Below, in pieces: positions 22,001 to 33,725 of a stretch of DNA of 64,000 nucleotides (positions within the stretch are counted from its first letter, which is position 1; every line of letters starts with the position of its first letter). The DNA comes from Morella rubra. Taxonomy: Eukaryota > Streptophyta > Magnoliopsida > Fagales > Myricaceae. A program made the translations under genes and the position numbers. The notes beneath the pieces were generated by a model. The model was not told where the DNA came from, made no database searches, and worked only from the letters and a program-made list of their open reading frames with translations. The stretch is taken from NCBI GenBank assembly GCA_003952965.2, contig CM025851.1, positions 765,501 through 829,500 on the forward strand, given 5' to 3'.

Positions 22001-23064
22001 CGTGCAATGATTAGCACTAAATTTCAGTGCGTTGCAAGTAAAAGATGCTTCTGTCCTCCTTCCTTGAGCATAGTCTGTTATTTTGAGAATTGTCTGATCC
22101 CCACCAGAGAATTCTTATTAACCTTGGAGTTTTCCAATACCAGGGCTATGGGAAATTACTTCGGCTGATGGAAGGGATGTTTAGAGCCAACGGTGAGTGT
22201 GGTTATGTGAAAAAACCTGATTTTCTGATGCAGAAGGGTCCGCATAATGAAGTGTTTGATCCCCAAAAAACCTTGCCACTGAAGAGGACATTAAAGGTGA
22301 GATCATCATCTTAGCTTAGAACTAAATGTGAATAGTGTGTTGACTCATCTTCAAGCATCAATGTTGATTACCAGGTGAAAGTATATTTGGGAGATGGATG
22401 GCACTTGGATTTTAGCCAAAAACACTTCGACTCTTTCTCGCCACCTGACTTCTATACAAAGGTATTGTTGGGCTGTGCATTAAATACATACATGGGATGA
22501 TAAGATTTTAGTTTCCTTTGCATAATTGCATAAATTTGTGACTTTTGCAAAATGAATCTACGTATCTGTGTCACAATTTTTCCGGACCTCCAGGTAGATT
22601 GTAATATGCATTTCCGCTAGATTCATTTATCTCAAATGATTCATGAATTGGCAATGCTAGTGGTTGTATTTAACTCACGATTTTAAATATAGGTTAGGCA
22701 CATGTCATCCACCCCGGGGTGGAAGTTTTGAAATATGTTGGGCATTTATAATGATAGTCTTTTATGGCAGGTTCGCGTTGTTGGGGTTCCAGCTGATGCT
22801 GCGAAGAAGAAAACAAAGATAATTGATGATGATTGGGCTCCTACTTGGGATGAAGAATTTGAATTCCCTTTGACAGTTCCTGAGCTTGCCTTGCTTCAGA
22901 TTGAAGTACGAGAGTATGATAGATCCGAGAAAGATGACTTCGGTGGGCAGACTTGTTTGCCCATTTCAGAACTAAGATCCGGGATCCGTGCTGTCCCCCT
23001 CTATGACCAAAAGGGAGAAAAACTTAAATCTGTGAAGCTTCTAATGCGGTTTCAGTTTGTATAA
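19044..23064 (+). CDS. Phosphoinositide-specific phospholipase C, tandem copy 1
   Basis: Nine exons: 19044-19349, 19965-20161, 20430-20565, 20654-20899, 20982-21202, 21311-21428, 22144-22296, 22375-22461 and 22771-23064, giving 585 residues, the normal plant PI-PLC length. The enzyme hydrolyses PI4P/PIP2 at the plasma membrane to diacylglycerol and inositol phosphates in a calcium-dependent way. An EF-hand-like N-terminus (residues 1-102) is followed by the X domain with [12 protein letters not shown] (catalytic H120), VIELDIWPN and VLHGR (H166). A Ser/Glu/Asp-rich linker precedes the Y domain ([28 protein letters not shown]). The C-terminal C2 domain includes DFGGQTCLP and ends in LLMRFQFV. 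The PH domain is absent, as in all plant PLCs. Unlike copy 2, the glycine after H-G is Arg (HGR versus HGG). The paralogue starts 1.6 kb downstream, with matching exon phases. No disruption is seen. Confidence 0.94.
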
Positions 23065-23954
23065 ACTTTAGCATATCATGCATCAGGTTTTGATTGTCTT
23101 CACAGTGAGGTTGTTCTCTTTTTGTGAGGCTTTGAAATATGACTTCGGAGGTTCATAATTCATATAGTATATTAAATTCTCTTGAGATCCTTGGGAAGAT
23201 GAGGCTTATTGAAGGAGCCATGCATACTACACTTGATCCATCTTGCTAACGAGTGATCTTCGGAGTTTCTGCTTTAGCAGGATCCATCAAAGTTCATTTC
23301 CATGCGAAACAATGCTCTTGGTACCTCCGGAATATTCTTTGAGTCGGTGAGGCGTATTCACCGGAATATTATTTGAGTACCATGAAGCAACCGTGGCTAA
23401 AGCTGCAAATAAAGAGAAATTTCTCGCTTGCTGGATCCGGTTTGTGTTCTTGATTTGACAAAAGGGTACTACACATAACTTTTTTAACTCTTTCTACGTT
23501 CTTCCCTTGTCTCTCTACCAATCTTCGGTGGAAGCAGGAACATGCCACCGAGCTACGAGAACGGTTGGTTTGTTTTGTCGTACTAGTTGGAACACAAACT
23601 CCACTGGTCATAAAAGGGCTGTTCTCCCCGAAAAGCGAACCCCCAATCACCCTATGAATGAACGTGAATAACGTGAATCCGATATAACACAGACTATTGA
23701 GGTACAGATGCCGACAACGATAAATAATTAGGCATGGGACATGGTAGGGCCCATTAAAATCAATTGCCCCACCTAATTTTTCGAGTCGTCAATCCAAGTC
23801 AACCCGATAATAGCTGGCCATCTTACTATCTACAATACAGTGGGGTCCACCAACCCAAAAAAGTAATACAGCCTTTAGTTTCACTCACAATACGCCAAGA
23901 ATTCAAGGGCCAAAAAAGCAAGAGATATATAATATTTTTGCAGAGGATCAATCC

Positions 23955-23978
23955 TATATATATATATATATATATATA
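23955..23978. repeat. (TA)n microsatellite
   Basis: Twelve TA units without interruption; a related TATATGTATATATAG string follows near 24000. Confidence 0.9.
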
Positions 23979-24490
23979 GCAAAGTTTTTTTTTCCTAAGT
24001 ATATGTATATATAGCAAAGTTGGCATGCACCATTTTATATAATATTTATGGTACATCATTATGTTCGGTCACTATGTATATATTGGATATAGTATTTAGG
24101 GCTCAAGTTATAGATAACTGTATATAAAGATATTTGCCACTTTTAAATTATTAGCATGAGATTTATAGAAAATAAATTATTAGCATAAGATTTAAATTAT
24201 TCTTTTCTTCATGCAGGGAATTTCTGTGGTATATTTTTCACTGTCTTTTTTTTTTTTTTTTCTACGCGTATATTTGTCACTGTCAGTAGACACAAGCAAA
24301 GTAGCTTTCAGATAATGGAAGAATTTCGTTTTCCAACTACGTTCAGTGACAACGTGTAAATTATGAATTTATGTGGCAACGAGAAAGCCTAATGCCCAGG
24401 TGATTTATTTTCCTATATTTTTTGAGGCTGATCCCCGACTAACCAATTAGGCCAAAGACAGCTTTTTAGGCTGTCACCAACCAAAGCTTT

Positions 24491-24507
24491 CCACGTGTAT
24501 AAAAAAA
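24491..24507 (+). promoter_or_regulatory. ABRE/G-box followed directly by TATA box, PLC copy 2 promoter
   Basis: CCACGTGT at 24491-24498 (G-box/ABRE type) overlaps TATAAAAAAA from 24498. A second ACGT motif (CCCACGTC) lies near 24522. The start codon is at 24673, giving a leader of about 140 bp. ABA and drought induction of some plant PLC genes is established; a link to these motifs is inference. Confidence 0.5.
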
Positions 24508-24672
24508 TGCATCCCTCTGGTCCCACGTCTTTTATCCCATCTTCAAGGAATATTAACCATGGTCTGATTTTCAAAACCATGTTCTCTATCGGATCAAACT
24601 AGAAACCAGAGAGCTCTGCCTCTCCCTCTCTGCAGTTCACATTCTCACTGAGTCTGGGATCCCTCTATCCCA

Positions 24673-27600
24673 ATGTCCAAACAGACCTACAGCGTCTGCT
24701 TCTGCTTCCGCCGGCGTTTCAGGCTGGCCGTGACGGAAGCGCCGGACGAGGTGAAGAGCCTGTTCGACCAGTACTCCAATAATGGAATCATGGCTGTCGA
24801 TCACCTCCGGAGATTCTTGATCGAGATACAGAAGGAAGAGAACGCCACAGCAGAGGACGCCCAGGACATCATAGACGGTCTCGGCCGACTCCACGAGCTC
24901 CGGCACCTCAATATCTTTCACAAAAAGGGCATCACTCTCGAGGCCTTCTTCAAGTACCTTTTTTCTGACACTAATGCTCCTCTCTCATCTCTCGGGGTAA
25001 TGCTCATGCTCTTCCTTGGTTTTTTTTTTGTTCACTCTATTTCGTAGTTTTTGTTTTTGTTTTTAGTAGTAAAGTAAAACAGAGTAGATAAATGAAGTCA
25101 AAATCTCTGAACTACGTAATTTTCTATCTAGAGCCCTTCGTTGACTGTACGGACCCGTAAGTCTCCGTCTGGTTCTGAGAAAAAAAAATGGTGGCAAAGG
25201 AAAGAGAGAGAAAATCCTAGTGACATTATTGTTTTCTACTCTGTTTGGTTTTGGAAAGAAAGGAAGAACTAGACTTAGCTAAGTGGGTTCATTACTCTTA
25301 GCGTTCACCAATTTGTCAGTGGTAGTAATAAACATATAATTAGTGATACATAGAGGGGCACGGCCGTAATTATACGTGAAAACAAAGAGCATTGATAGTT
25401 GCGATTAATCCGTTCTCATTGAGATTTGATGCAATTTTTTTAACATGTTTTAAAGCATCAAGTAGATCGAATCCTATTTTATGCGAACTGTTAATAGCAC
25501 ATATCTTTAGAATTTATGTTTAATCTCTTCTAAATAGATCGCTGTTCCTTTTTTGTGCTTACCTTTAAGGTTGTATCAGTTTTTAGTTTTTAGCAGATTA
25601 AGGTTTCATGGAATTGTCAAGTAATTAAATTGCCGCTACAAATTTTCACCAACACCACCTTTTATGGTAACCATTTGTTATGTTCTAGGTGCACAATGAT
25701 ATGACTGCGCCATTGTCTCATTATTTCATATATACGGGTCACAATTCCTACCTGACTGGGAATCAACTCAGCAGTGCCTGCAGTGATGTTCCAATCATAC
25801 ATGCTCTGCAGAAAGGAGTGCGGGTAATTGAATTAGATATATGGCCGAACTCCAAGAAAGATGATGTGGAGGTTCTTCATGGAGGGTATGGGTTCTGAAC
25901 ATCCTTCTTCTTGTTGTCTGCTTCATAATGGGCGAAGAGACCTCCTCCCATATTTTAACAATAAGGAACTAGTAATTGCCACTTAAAAGGAGAAAGAAAA
26001 GTGAAATTAGTAATGCTCTTGATACGAGGAATTTGTTTTGACTTCAACCAAATGAGTTGAATGTAGATGAGTGAGAGACTGCCTCTACGCTATGATTATA
26101 TGCTTTTCCTAATAATTTCTGCAACCAGTTGGCTTCCAGTCCCGTAGCGTCCCCTTTGCTACAGTTTCCAAATATGTCTAAATTTCAGGTTACGGGGAAT
26201 AAAGTTTATGGCCTCAGATAGTGCTGGTCGGAAAAAAAAATGGATTTATGTAGCCAATCCCACTTTGTTGGGATCAACCCTTGGTTGAGTTGAGTGAGTT
26301 AATCTTATGCTACACTCTATATTCTGGTTAAGATGTTGGTTTTCTCATATAGGACACTGACTACTCCTGTGGAACTCATCAAATGTTTGAAGTCTATAAG
26401 GGAGTATGCCTTTACAGCATCTGAATATCCAGTCGTGATAACTCTAGAAGATCACCTTACTCCAGATCTTCAGGCTAAAGTGGCCGAGGTAAGTATCTAA
26501 TTTCATGTTACCATTTCAGCGCTCTTGTTCTAATGATTTACAATCTTTCCACCAATTTCTAGATGGTCACTCAAACATTTGGAGACATACTCTTTTATCC
26601 TGGCTCAGAAAGCATGGAGGAGTTTCCATCCCCAGAATCCTTGAAGCAAAGGATTATTATATCAACCAAACCACCTAAAGAGTACCTTGAAGCCAAAGAA
26701 ATTAAGGAAAAAGAAAATGATTTGCAGAAGGGGCAAACTTTAGGAGATGAAGGAGCTTGGGGGAGAGAGGTCTCAAACCTGAAGGACACAATTGTGGCAA
26801 ATGACAAGGTGTGTAGACAAATTCCTAGCTAGCTGATTATTTTTAGTCACTTGAGTTCTTTTTCACTTGCTGACTTGACATCTTCTGGCAGCATGATTTG
26901 AACGAAGAATATCATCATGAGGAGGAAGATACTGATGATGTGGATGCTAAGTTACACCAACATGCAGCACCTGAATATAAACGTCTGATTACCGTTCATG
27001 CTGGTAAACCAAAAGGTGGATTACATAATTGCTTCAAGGTGGATCCTGATAAAGTGAGACGTCTTAGCTTAAGTGAGCAGCAACTTGTAAAGGCTGTAGG
27101 GACTCATGGAAAAGAAATTGTCAGGTATCAATACAATTTCCTTTGTGTATTTTTTAAGGACATGGTAGACATACAACTTGAAAAGCTGTAGTGACTCATG
27201 GAAAAGGTATTGTCAGGTATCAATACAATTTCATTTGTGTATTTTTTAAGCTCATGGTAGACATTTAGTTAAAGCCTGTGGCATTTTTTCTGTTCATCCT
27301 ATTAGGAGACTGTCTCACATTTATTGATATTCATGCACAAAGCGTCATTCAGGCTGGCCTTTTGAGTTTATGCTTCTATATTGCTTGGTGCTGAGAAGCT
27401 CAAAGAAATGTAATTCTGTATTGACAGACATTGACATACAGTTTAATTATAGTCGAGCTTGACAAAAAAGGTGCTCGTCCCACTCTGAGATGCTCCGTCA
27501 TATCTTCATGAAATGTACCTCCACCCATGTCATTTGGATTTCCCCACTCAAACCGTCTCACCTTGGCCATTGGGCTACTAATTTCTTTATTCTATATGTG

Positions 27601-29888
27601 GATTGAAAATTTCTATCGCACTGCAAATCTGCCTTAAAGCAAATTCCCTCATATTTATTTTAGAAACCCTTACCATGATTTTCAGTCCTTTAATCCTTGC
27701 TCTCTTCAAAGTGGTCCACTACTTTTATGGAATGCAAAGTTGCATGAGAGACGGAGAATTTTTTTTTCGGAGAATTGTGATTACTAGGTTGCCTTCTGAG
27801 GAAGAAGATTGCTGATTCCGCCAACGTGGAAAACATCTCATGTTTGCTATGCGAACAACAGAAAAAGATGAGCTATTCCCGTCTTCGAAGGAGCATTTCA
27901 TTGGGGTTTCAGATTTAGAGCAATGGCAGCAAGATTGACAGCAGAGCTCATTGGTCATTTATTATCCCCCTCTTGGGCTTTAATCCTCCTATCCACAAAG
28001 ACCAATTACACTTCTACAGTAGTAGCAATAAACCAACTCTGGAGATCAGAAAGAAGGCCTGTATGGAGAAAACCATCATCCCCATTTTGGACTCTCACAT
28101 AACACAACCCCAAGGATAACTAATCACTCCTTTGTTTTAAGATAAGTTTGTTTTTCAGCATTCACAGAAGGAAAAAAAGGGACCTTGAGAATGGTGTAAA
28201 AGCTGTTTTGATGCAGTAGATGTAATGAATGAGCAGAGAGGAAGAACCAAGTATTAGAGCTCCCTCTAAAAATATGGTGGCCCTGCCTATTTCGGTTTAT
28301 TACTCATTTAATAGTTATGGCCCCCTTTCTGGGCTGATTACAATTATCTGGTTGAGTAAAATGATTGCTCGATGTTAGGTCTGGCCTCAGTAGCCACCAT
28401 CTATGTTCACCTCCGGAAGATATTATCATGCTTCACATATGCTATAATGTAAATTTTTATCTTGATTTCTTAATAGCAAAGGCTTCCCATCTTCTGATGA
28501 TAAGCTTGCTGTAGGTTTACCCAACGAAATATTCTGAGGGTGTATCCAAAGGGTACACGCATTGACTCATCAAATTACAACCCACTAATTGGGTGGACAC
28601 ATGGAGCCCAAATGGTTGCATTTAATATGCAGGTTTGTTTGTTTTTTCCTCCTTCAATCTTTGTTAGTCAGGGATATAACTTGCTTTACACATCCCGTTG
28701 AACATTTAATAGAATTGCTATTTTTTTTTGGGAAGGGAGAGCCCCCCCCCCCTATTAAAACCAAAAAAAAAATCAGTGGAAATTTCTTTTTCTTAGACAA
28801 AAATAATGTTGTTTTGATTATTTTCTTGTGTTTTGTATTTTTGCCCAGCCAAAATTTATTTTTCTGAGAATGGCCCCCTATTCCTAATGTATAATTTTGG
28901 CTTTGTCCATGCTGACAGGGATATGGAAGATCACTCTGGTTGATGCATGGCATGTTCAAAGCAAATGGTGGCTGTGGTTATGTTAAAAAACCAGATTTCC
29001 TGTTGAAGACTGGTCCAGATAATGAGGTCTTTGATCCTAAAGTCAGATTACCGGTGAAGCAAACTTTAAAGGTAAGCCCTTTAATTCCAGTTCTGTTGAC
29101 TGTATTTAGTCTGCTTGAGCCTCCCAGGGAAGTACCTTCTATGATATGGACCTATTCTTCTTGGTTATCTCTTGAGGGAGGGTTATAGTTCTGTTGTTTT
29201 CCATTAGGTCACTGTGTACATGGGAGAAGGATGGTACCGCGATTTTGAACACACTCACTTTGATGCATTCTCCCCTCCAGATTTCTATGCAAGGGTAAGT
29301 TGACAGGATCTCCAAAAATGTCCGGATACATACAGCTGCATTGTGTTCTACTTCGACCTATAGTGTAACTGCCTTCCAAATCTGCTATGATCCTTATCAA
29401 TGTCTTGCGTTACTTAAGTTTTCCCTTAACCGTGGGTGTCTTGGCTTTTAACCTGTTGTAGATTCTGTGATATTCGTTGGTCATGTTGTGGGACCCATGC
29501 ATCCCCATCTCTTCCCAGGATACCCTTCAGCCGATCATAACATTCTTGAAAAGTTTTTTTCCATTGAGATATTCTTCATTCAATCTGTATGCAGGTCGGA
29601 ATTGCTGGAGTCCCTGCTGATACTATAATGAAGAAAACAAAGACATTAGAGGACAATTGGGTGCCTACTTGGAATGAAGAGTTTGAGTTCCCACTAACCG
29701 TCCCAGAACTGGCTCTGCTTAGAATTGAAGTTCACGAATATGACATGTCTGAAAAGGACGACTTTGGAGGCCAAACTTGCCTACCTCTGTCTGAACTAAG
29801 AAGTGGGATTCGTTCAGTGCCACTCCATAGCCATGAGGGAAAGAAGTACGAATCTGTGAAGCTTCTTATGCGCTTTGAATTTGTGTGA
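24673..29888 (+). CDS. Phosphoinositide-specific phospholipase C, tandem copy 2 (PLC2-like)
   Basis: Nine exons: 24673-24996, 25689-25885, 26353-26488, 26563-26808, 26892-27124, 28515-28632, 28919-29071, 29208-29294 and 29595-29888, giving 595 residues. The EF-hand-like N-terminus (residues 1-108, [16 protein letters not shown]) is followed by the X domain with [12 protein letters not shown] (H126) and VLHGG (H172), then TLEDHLTP. An acidic linker ([15 protein letters not shown]) leads to the Y domain ([14 protein letters not shown]) and the C2 domain ([32 protein letters not shown]). Seven of nine exon lengths are identical to copy 1, which shows a tandem duplication. This copy is closer to Arabidopsis PLC2 than copy 1 and keeps the canonical HGG. 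Intron 5 (1390 bp) contains a 92-bp duplication of the exon-5 end with its donor. Intron 2 carries a SINE-like fragment. Confidence 0.95.
26241..26298 (+). repeat. SINE 3'-end-like fragment (Au family-like) in PLC copy 2 intron 2
   Basis: GGATTTATGTAGCCAATCCC followed by CACTTTGTTGGGATCAA and TTGGTTGAGTTGAG resembles the 3' region of plant Au-type SINEs (GATTCATGTAGCCGACCCC, then AGTTGGGATAAGG). Only the 3' part is recognisable and no target duplication was found. Confidence 0.5.
27083..27266 (+). repeat. 92-bp tandem duplication over exon 5 end and splice donor of PLC copy 2
   Basis: The sequence from about 27083 to 27174 (end of exon 5, donor CAG|GTATCAATAC and the first 50 bases of the intron) is repeated with a few differences at about 27175-27266. 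The distance between the two GTCAGGTATC donors is 92 bp, not a multiple of three. Reading through the first donor meets a TAG at 27189-27191, so only the first donor gives an intact protein. Confidence 0.85.
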
Positions 29889-30560
29889 TTCACTAGTGGT
29901 TCCCCCGTCTATAGTCGTGCGTAAAAAAGGACCAAATAATATGCAGCTTTTGATTGTGCCCTTCTTGTTTGTGCGAGTTTTACTGTGAAGTTGTGTATAT
30001 AGTTGTAATCATTAATCTCCGTTGTAGGCTGTATGTACGAATGTTTTAGCCGTACTGCTGTTCAAAGTTCTGGTGGGGGAAACTGTCAATGTGTTCTCGT
30101 GAGATAAGAAAAAGATTGGAATTCATTTTTTTGTTACCATGTGGATTTCTCTCTGTGATTGAGCCTTGCGAAAATCATACATTAGAGGAATTTTCTTTTG
30201 AAAACACGAGTTAATATATCATATATGTCACGTTTACGTGCCAAAAAAAAACACAAAACATTTGAGAGGCAGAATGAGTTTGTGAGGGTACAAAGAAGAG
30301 GGGGAAGAAAACTAGAACTAATAAATCAGAGAAAAAAGGGAATCAGATCATAATTAATGGGACCAATCGTTATGAGGCTTCATTTTCGAATCATAAAAGG
30401 AATTCCAGTCTCAGTTGTATACCAAACCAAACAGAGTCCGCGTAACATCGTAAAAGCTATCCTACCCAAAAAAAAAAAAAAAAAAAAAACGGAATATAGA
30501 TGGGTAAAATTGATGAAACATATATTAATACAGGTTTATTGTATATGGAAATTAACTAAG

Positions 30561-30646
30561 ATATTGAAGATTTGATGTAGATATTGAAGATTTATTTGGC
30601 CGCAAGATATGGAGATATTGAAGATTTACCTCCGTATCTTGCGGCC
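30561..30646. repeat. Triple ATATTGAAGATTT repeat with 17-bp hairpin
   Basis: The 13-mer ATATTGAAGATTT occurs three times (30561, 30581, 30615). The third copy is the loop of an inverted repeat whose arms are GGCCGCAAGATATGGAG (30598-30614) and CTCCGTATCTTGCGGCC (30630-30646), 16 of 17 paired. Confidence 0.85.
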
Positions 30647-31581
30647 TAAGAAATTAAGAAAGATGGGTTTGGATAGTTACCACAGTAACAGTAATTGCAG
30701 CAGAATCTGGTTTTCTCTTTGCATTTCAACTAGACAAAGGAAACGATATCGAACAATAAAGCAGTACCTAGGGTGATGTTAGGAAAAAAAAAATGGTGAA
30801 AATTTTTAAAAATATTTAATTGTAGAATAATTTTTATTAGAATTTGTTAAGAAGTAAAGAGAGATAAAATTTGATAGAATTTTGAAATGAAAAAAAGAAA
30901 GAAAGAAAAGATTTGACTTGTTTTTTATTATGAAAAAATATTAAAGTTGGCATAAAGAAGTGAAAAATTTATGTGAAAATTTTGAAAGTTTGACAATTGA
31001 TTGTGAAAGTTTTAACTTTTTTGAATTTTTTTTATCAAAAAGTTATAAATCTTAACTATCCAAACATCATCTAGAAATGCGTTTGGAAGAAAGTCACAGT
31101 CGAGAAAGTCTCAATGGATTAATCATGGTTCCCTATTTCATGTTTGCAGTTAATCCAATGGAAAGATGTCCGCTGTTCAAAGAGGATTATTTAAAAAAAA
31201 AAGTTTATTAGAAATTGAAGTACTTTTATACGGTGGTAATCGAATAAAACACAAACACAATCCTAGGACCATATTTTACAGAGTTTGAGTCCAATACCAT
31301 GTCGGAGATCGTTTGCTTTCCGAATCCAATAATAACCAGATTCTTGTTTGTTAAGCTTTCTTCGGTAGAGTCAAAAGAGTTTGATTTTCAAATGTTACAA
31401 ACCCAAAACACTTGACACTAATTATTATCGGATTTTTAAATTAAACTCACTCATATAATTATTTTTATAATAAAAAAAGAGATTATTTTATAATTTTTTT
31501 TAATACCAACTTACAAAATCTTGGAGGCAAAATGGCCAAAATTTTAAGCGGCAACGGGCAACGTCAAGGTTTCCCAGCCCC

Positions 31582-31593
31582 TATATATATTTA
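31582..31593 (+). promoter_or_regulatory. TATA box of the F-box gene
   Basis: TATATATATTTA, about 285 bp before the ATG, within an otherwise mixed-composition stretch. It is the only good TATA string in the 300 bp upstream. Confidence 0.5.
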
Positions 31594-31876
31594 TAGCTCG
31601 CGCTAATCAACCTGTCTTCCATTATTAGTCAGACAGAAGTTCTAAGGGAAGAACTCAAAAGACAAGCAACGGCCGATCGAATATCGAGTTCTCGCCCCTG
31701 CATGCATAGTTACGGTTCGTCTCGATCGCTGTTGCCACTGCTGCGGCGAATTTGTTTCCCCTACTGACGAGCCTATACCGTGTCTCCACGGCTTCCCCTG
31801 TCTGCAGTCTAGTTTGCCGCTTTTTGCTCTTTAAGCCATCCAGTGCGATCTTCGCGACGGAGTGCTTCTAATTTAC

Positions 31877-33067
31877 ATGGAATCTCCTCGCGTTCCCAGG
31901 GATATGATATTTGAGATTTTATCCCAACTATCTCTACGAGATATTGGACGGTGCAGGCTAGTTTCGAAAGACTTCAACAAGATGACGTACGAGTCAAGTT
32001 TCATGCAACAGAACTGTCAAAGAACAAAAACAGTATCGGGATGCTTCGTAGCAGGCCTTTCGCGCGGCATGCCCGTGTCTGACTTTATCTCCATCAACAG
32101 TTTGGATTGGGAATCAGAACTCTCTCTCAAATTCTTGCGTGGTCCTATCTCTATCGAAGCTGGAACTAAACAGGGTCTTTTCCTATGCACGAAGAATTCT
32201 CAAACAAGAAGACATGGAATACCTGAATTTTACGTGTGCAAGCCTACTACCAAGGAATGGCGCCAGATACCGAATCCTAAAACCCGTTATTTTACCGAAA
32301 AGCTTGCAATGGTGGTGCTCAGATCAAAGCCTTTGAGCTATAAGATAGTTCGGTTTTCACGACACAATTCTTTTTACCTCAAGTATAATAAGTCCGCGTC
32401 CAACTATTGTTCTCGGTGTGAGATTTTTGATTCAGAAACCTGGACGTGGAAACAGTTGAAAGATGTATCGTTGCCTTTTGACGTGTTCTTTCCAAACGAA
32501 GCCGCTGTATGTTCATGCGGTGTGCTTTATTGGCTGCTGACCAACAACCAAGTCTTGGCGTTTTACGTGGATACTGAGACTTGGATGATATTTGATTTAC
32601 CTTTCCCTCTCTGCAGAAAAAATTATTTCGCCAGAATGAAGCTTGTCGACTATAAAGGTCGCCTTGGGATGCTCTGCGTAGAATCAGATTGGAATTTTAT
32701 GCAAATTTGGGTGATGGAGGATGATCATATGAAAATATGGAGTAAGAAAGAGACAACAAGTCTGGAAGCACTCGAGAAGGTGGGCTCGGGCTGTTGTACT
32801 CCTGCAGCCTTTGATAGTTCTGATATCCTACTGATGATGGGATCAGTTTACAGAGCAGTATACTACAATTTCATGAATGGCAGGTACATGCTCAAGCGTC
32901 TCGAGCGAACTCCAATTGCGATTACAATATTTCCCTTCCAATCTGATTCAGAACTGGTTCATTTGAAGAATTATCGTCAGAAGGACCAGTTAGGGAGGAC
33001 TCTCTGGTGGTTTTGCTTTTTTTTTTTTTTTTGTTTTGGTGTATTGCTTCTTCTAGCTAGAATTTAG
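31877..33067 (+). CDS. F-box protein (SCF substrate adaptor)
   Basis: A single-exon gene of 396 residues. The N-terminus MESPRVPRDMIFEILSQLSL, followed by RDIGRCRLVSKDFNKM (residues about 5-45), is a clear F-box, the SKP1-binding module of SCF ubiquitin ligases. The rest looks like the F-box-associated/kelch-like beta-propeller type, with the repeating pattern FYVCKPTTKEWRQIPNP, CEIFDSETWTWKQL, GVLYWLLTNNQVLAF and LGMLCVESDWNFMQIWVM. This is the common plant architecture of an N-terminal F-box plus substrate-binding domain. The C-terminus ends in a hydrophobic, phenylalanine-rich tail (FCFFFFFCFGVLLLL) encoded by a poly-T tract, which may be a slippage-prone or recently altered end. A TATA box lies at 31582. 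The target protein cannot be inferred. No close named homologue is recognised. Confidence 0.9.
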   Translation: MESPRVPRDMIFEILSQLSLRDIGRCRLVSKDFNKMTYESSFMQQNCQRTKTVSGCFVAGLSRGMPVSDFISINSLDWESELSLKFLRGPISIEAGTKQGLFLCTKNSQTRRHGIPEFYVCKPTTKEWRQIPNPKTRYFTEKLAMVVLRSKPLSYKIVRFSRHNSFYLKYNKSASNYCSRCEIFDSETWTWKQLKDVSLPFDVFFPNEAAVCSCGVLYWLLTNNQVLAFYVDTETWMIFDLPFPLCRKNYFARMKLVDYKGRLGMLCVESDWNFMQIWVMEDDHMKIWSKKETTSLEALEKVGSGCCTPAAFDSSDILLMMGSVYRAVYYNFMNGRYMLKRLERTPIAITIFPFQSDSELVHLKNYRQKDQLGRTLWWFCFFFFFCFGVLLLLARI

Positions 33068-33725
33068 AGTTACGTGTTTTATAGACTTCTGTAATGAAAA
33101 TCTTTGCTTTATATAGTTGTACATTCAAAGTTTAATTCAATTTCTAGTATCATGACAATATATAATGAAAAACAACGTATCTGTTCGTGTTCAAAAATTG
33201 TAAAGTGTTCGAAAATTGTAAAAAGAAAAAAGAAAAAAATTTACATGTTCGTTTTCAAATATTGATGTATTTGCGAACTTAGGTACAGTTTGTTTCCCTA
33301 ATATTTTGGGGTATGAAAATTTCCAGTAAAACAAACACACTTTAAAATTTTTAACTTTTATACATACATATTTCACCTTTCACAAACCCCAATAAATCTC
33401 AATAAAGTAAAAATTCCTAAAATTTCGAAAATATCCCTTAAATTTTGACAAACAGACACCCTTTAGTAGCACATTATCAGTCCGGCCAAAAGCCCAAACC
33501 CTGCAGCTTTTCCTGCATTCACAAACCTCAATCCGGCCCAATGCCGCTTTTGTTGGCAAGTAATACAGCCGAAGTCCAAACCCAGGCAAAAAAATGTAAG
33601 GGTAAAATCGGAAGTTTAAAATGGTCTCTCTCAACTCCTTCCCGTTAAATGAGAGACGAAACAAAACGATTTATACAGACTGCGAACTCTCTAAAATGCT
33701 GTCTTACAAGTCCCGAATCCCCATA
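33068..33725. other. Intergenic between F-box gene and NFXL2
   Basis: AT-rich with no coding similarity until the in-frame extension of NFXL2 from 33621. The part 33290-33440 contains TTTGTTTCCCTAATATTTTGG and similar strings often seen in small MITEs, but I found no clear inverted ends. Confidence 0.4.

Larger units (their letters stand above)
23065..24672. other. Intergenic between tandem PLC genes, with promoter of copy 2
   Basis: No coding similarity is recognised. It contains a TA microsatellite at 23955-23978, an AT-rich stretch to 24300, and a promoter-like region with G-box and TATA strings close to copy 2. The copy-1 3'UTR probably occupies the first few hundred bases. Confidence 0.5.
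29889..31876. other. Intergenic, AT-rich, with a hairpin and a possible MITE
   Basis: No gene is recognised. It contains a perfect-loop hairpin (30598-30646), an AT-rich block 30768-31080 with weakly inverted ends (GTGATGTTAGGA and, reverse-complemented, ATGATGTTTGGAT), and the promoter of the F-box gene near 31580. Confidence 0.5.
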
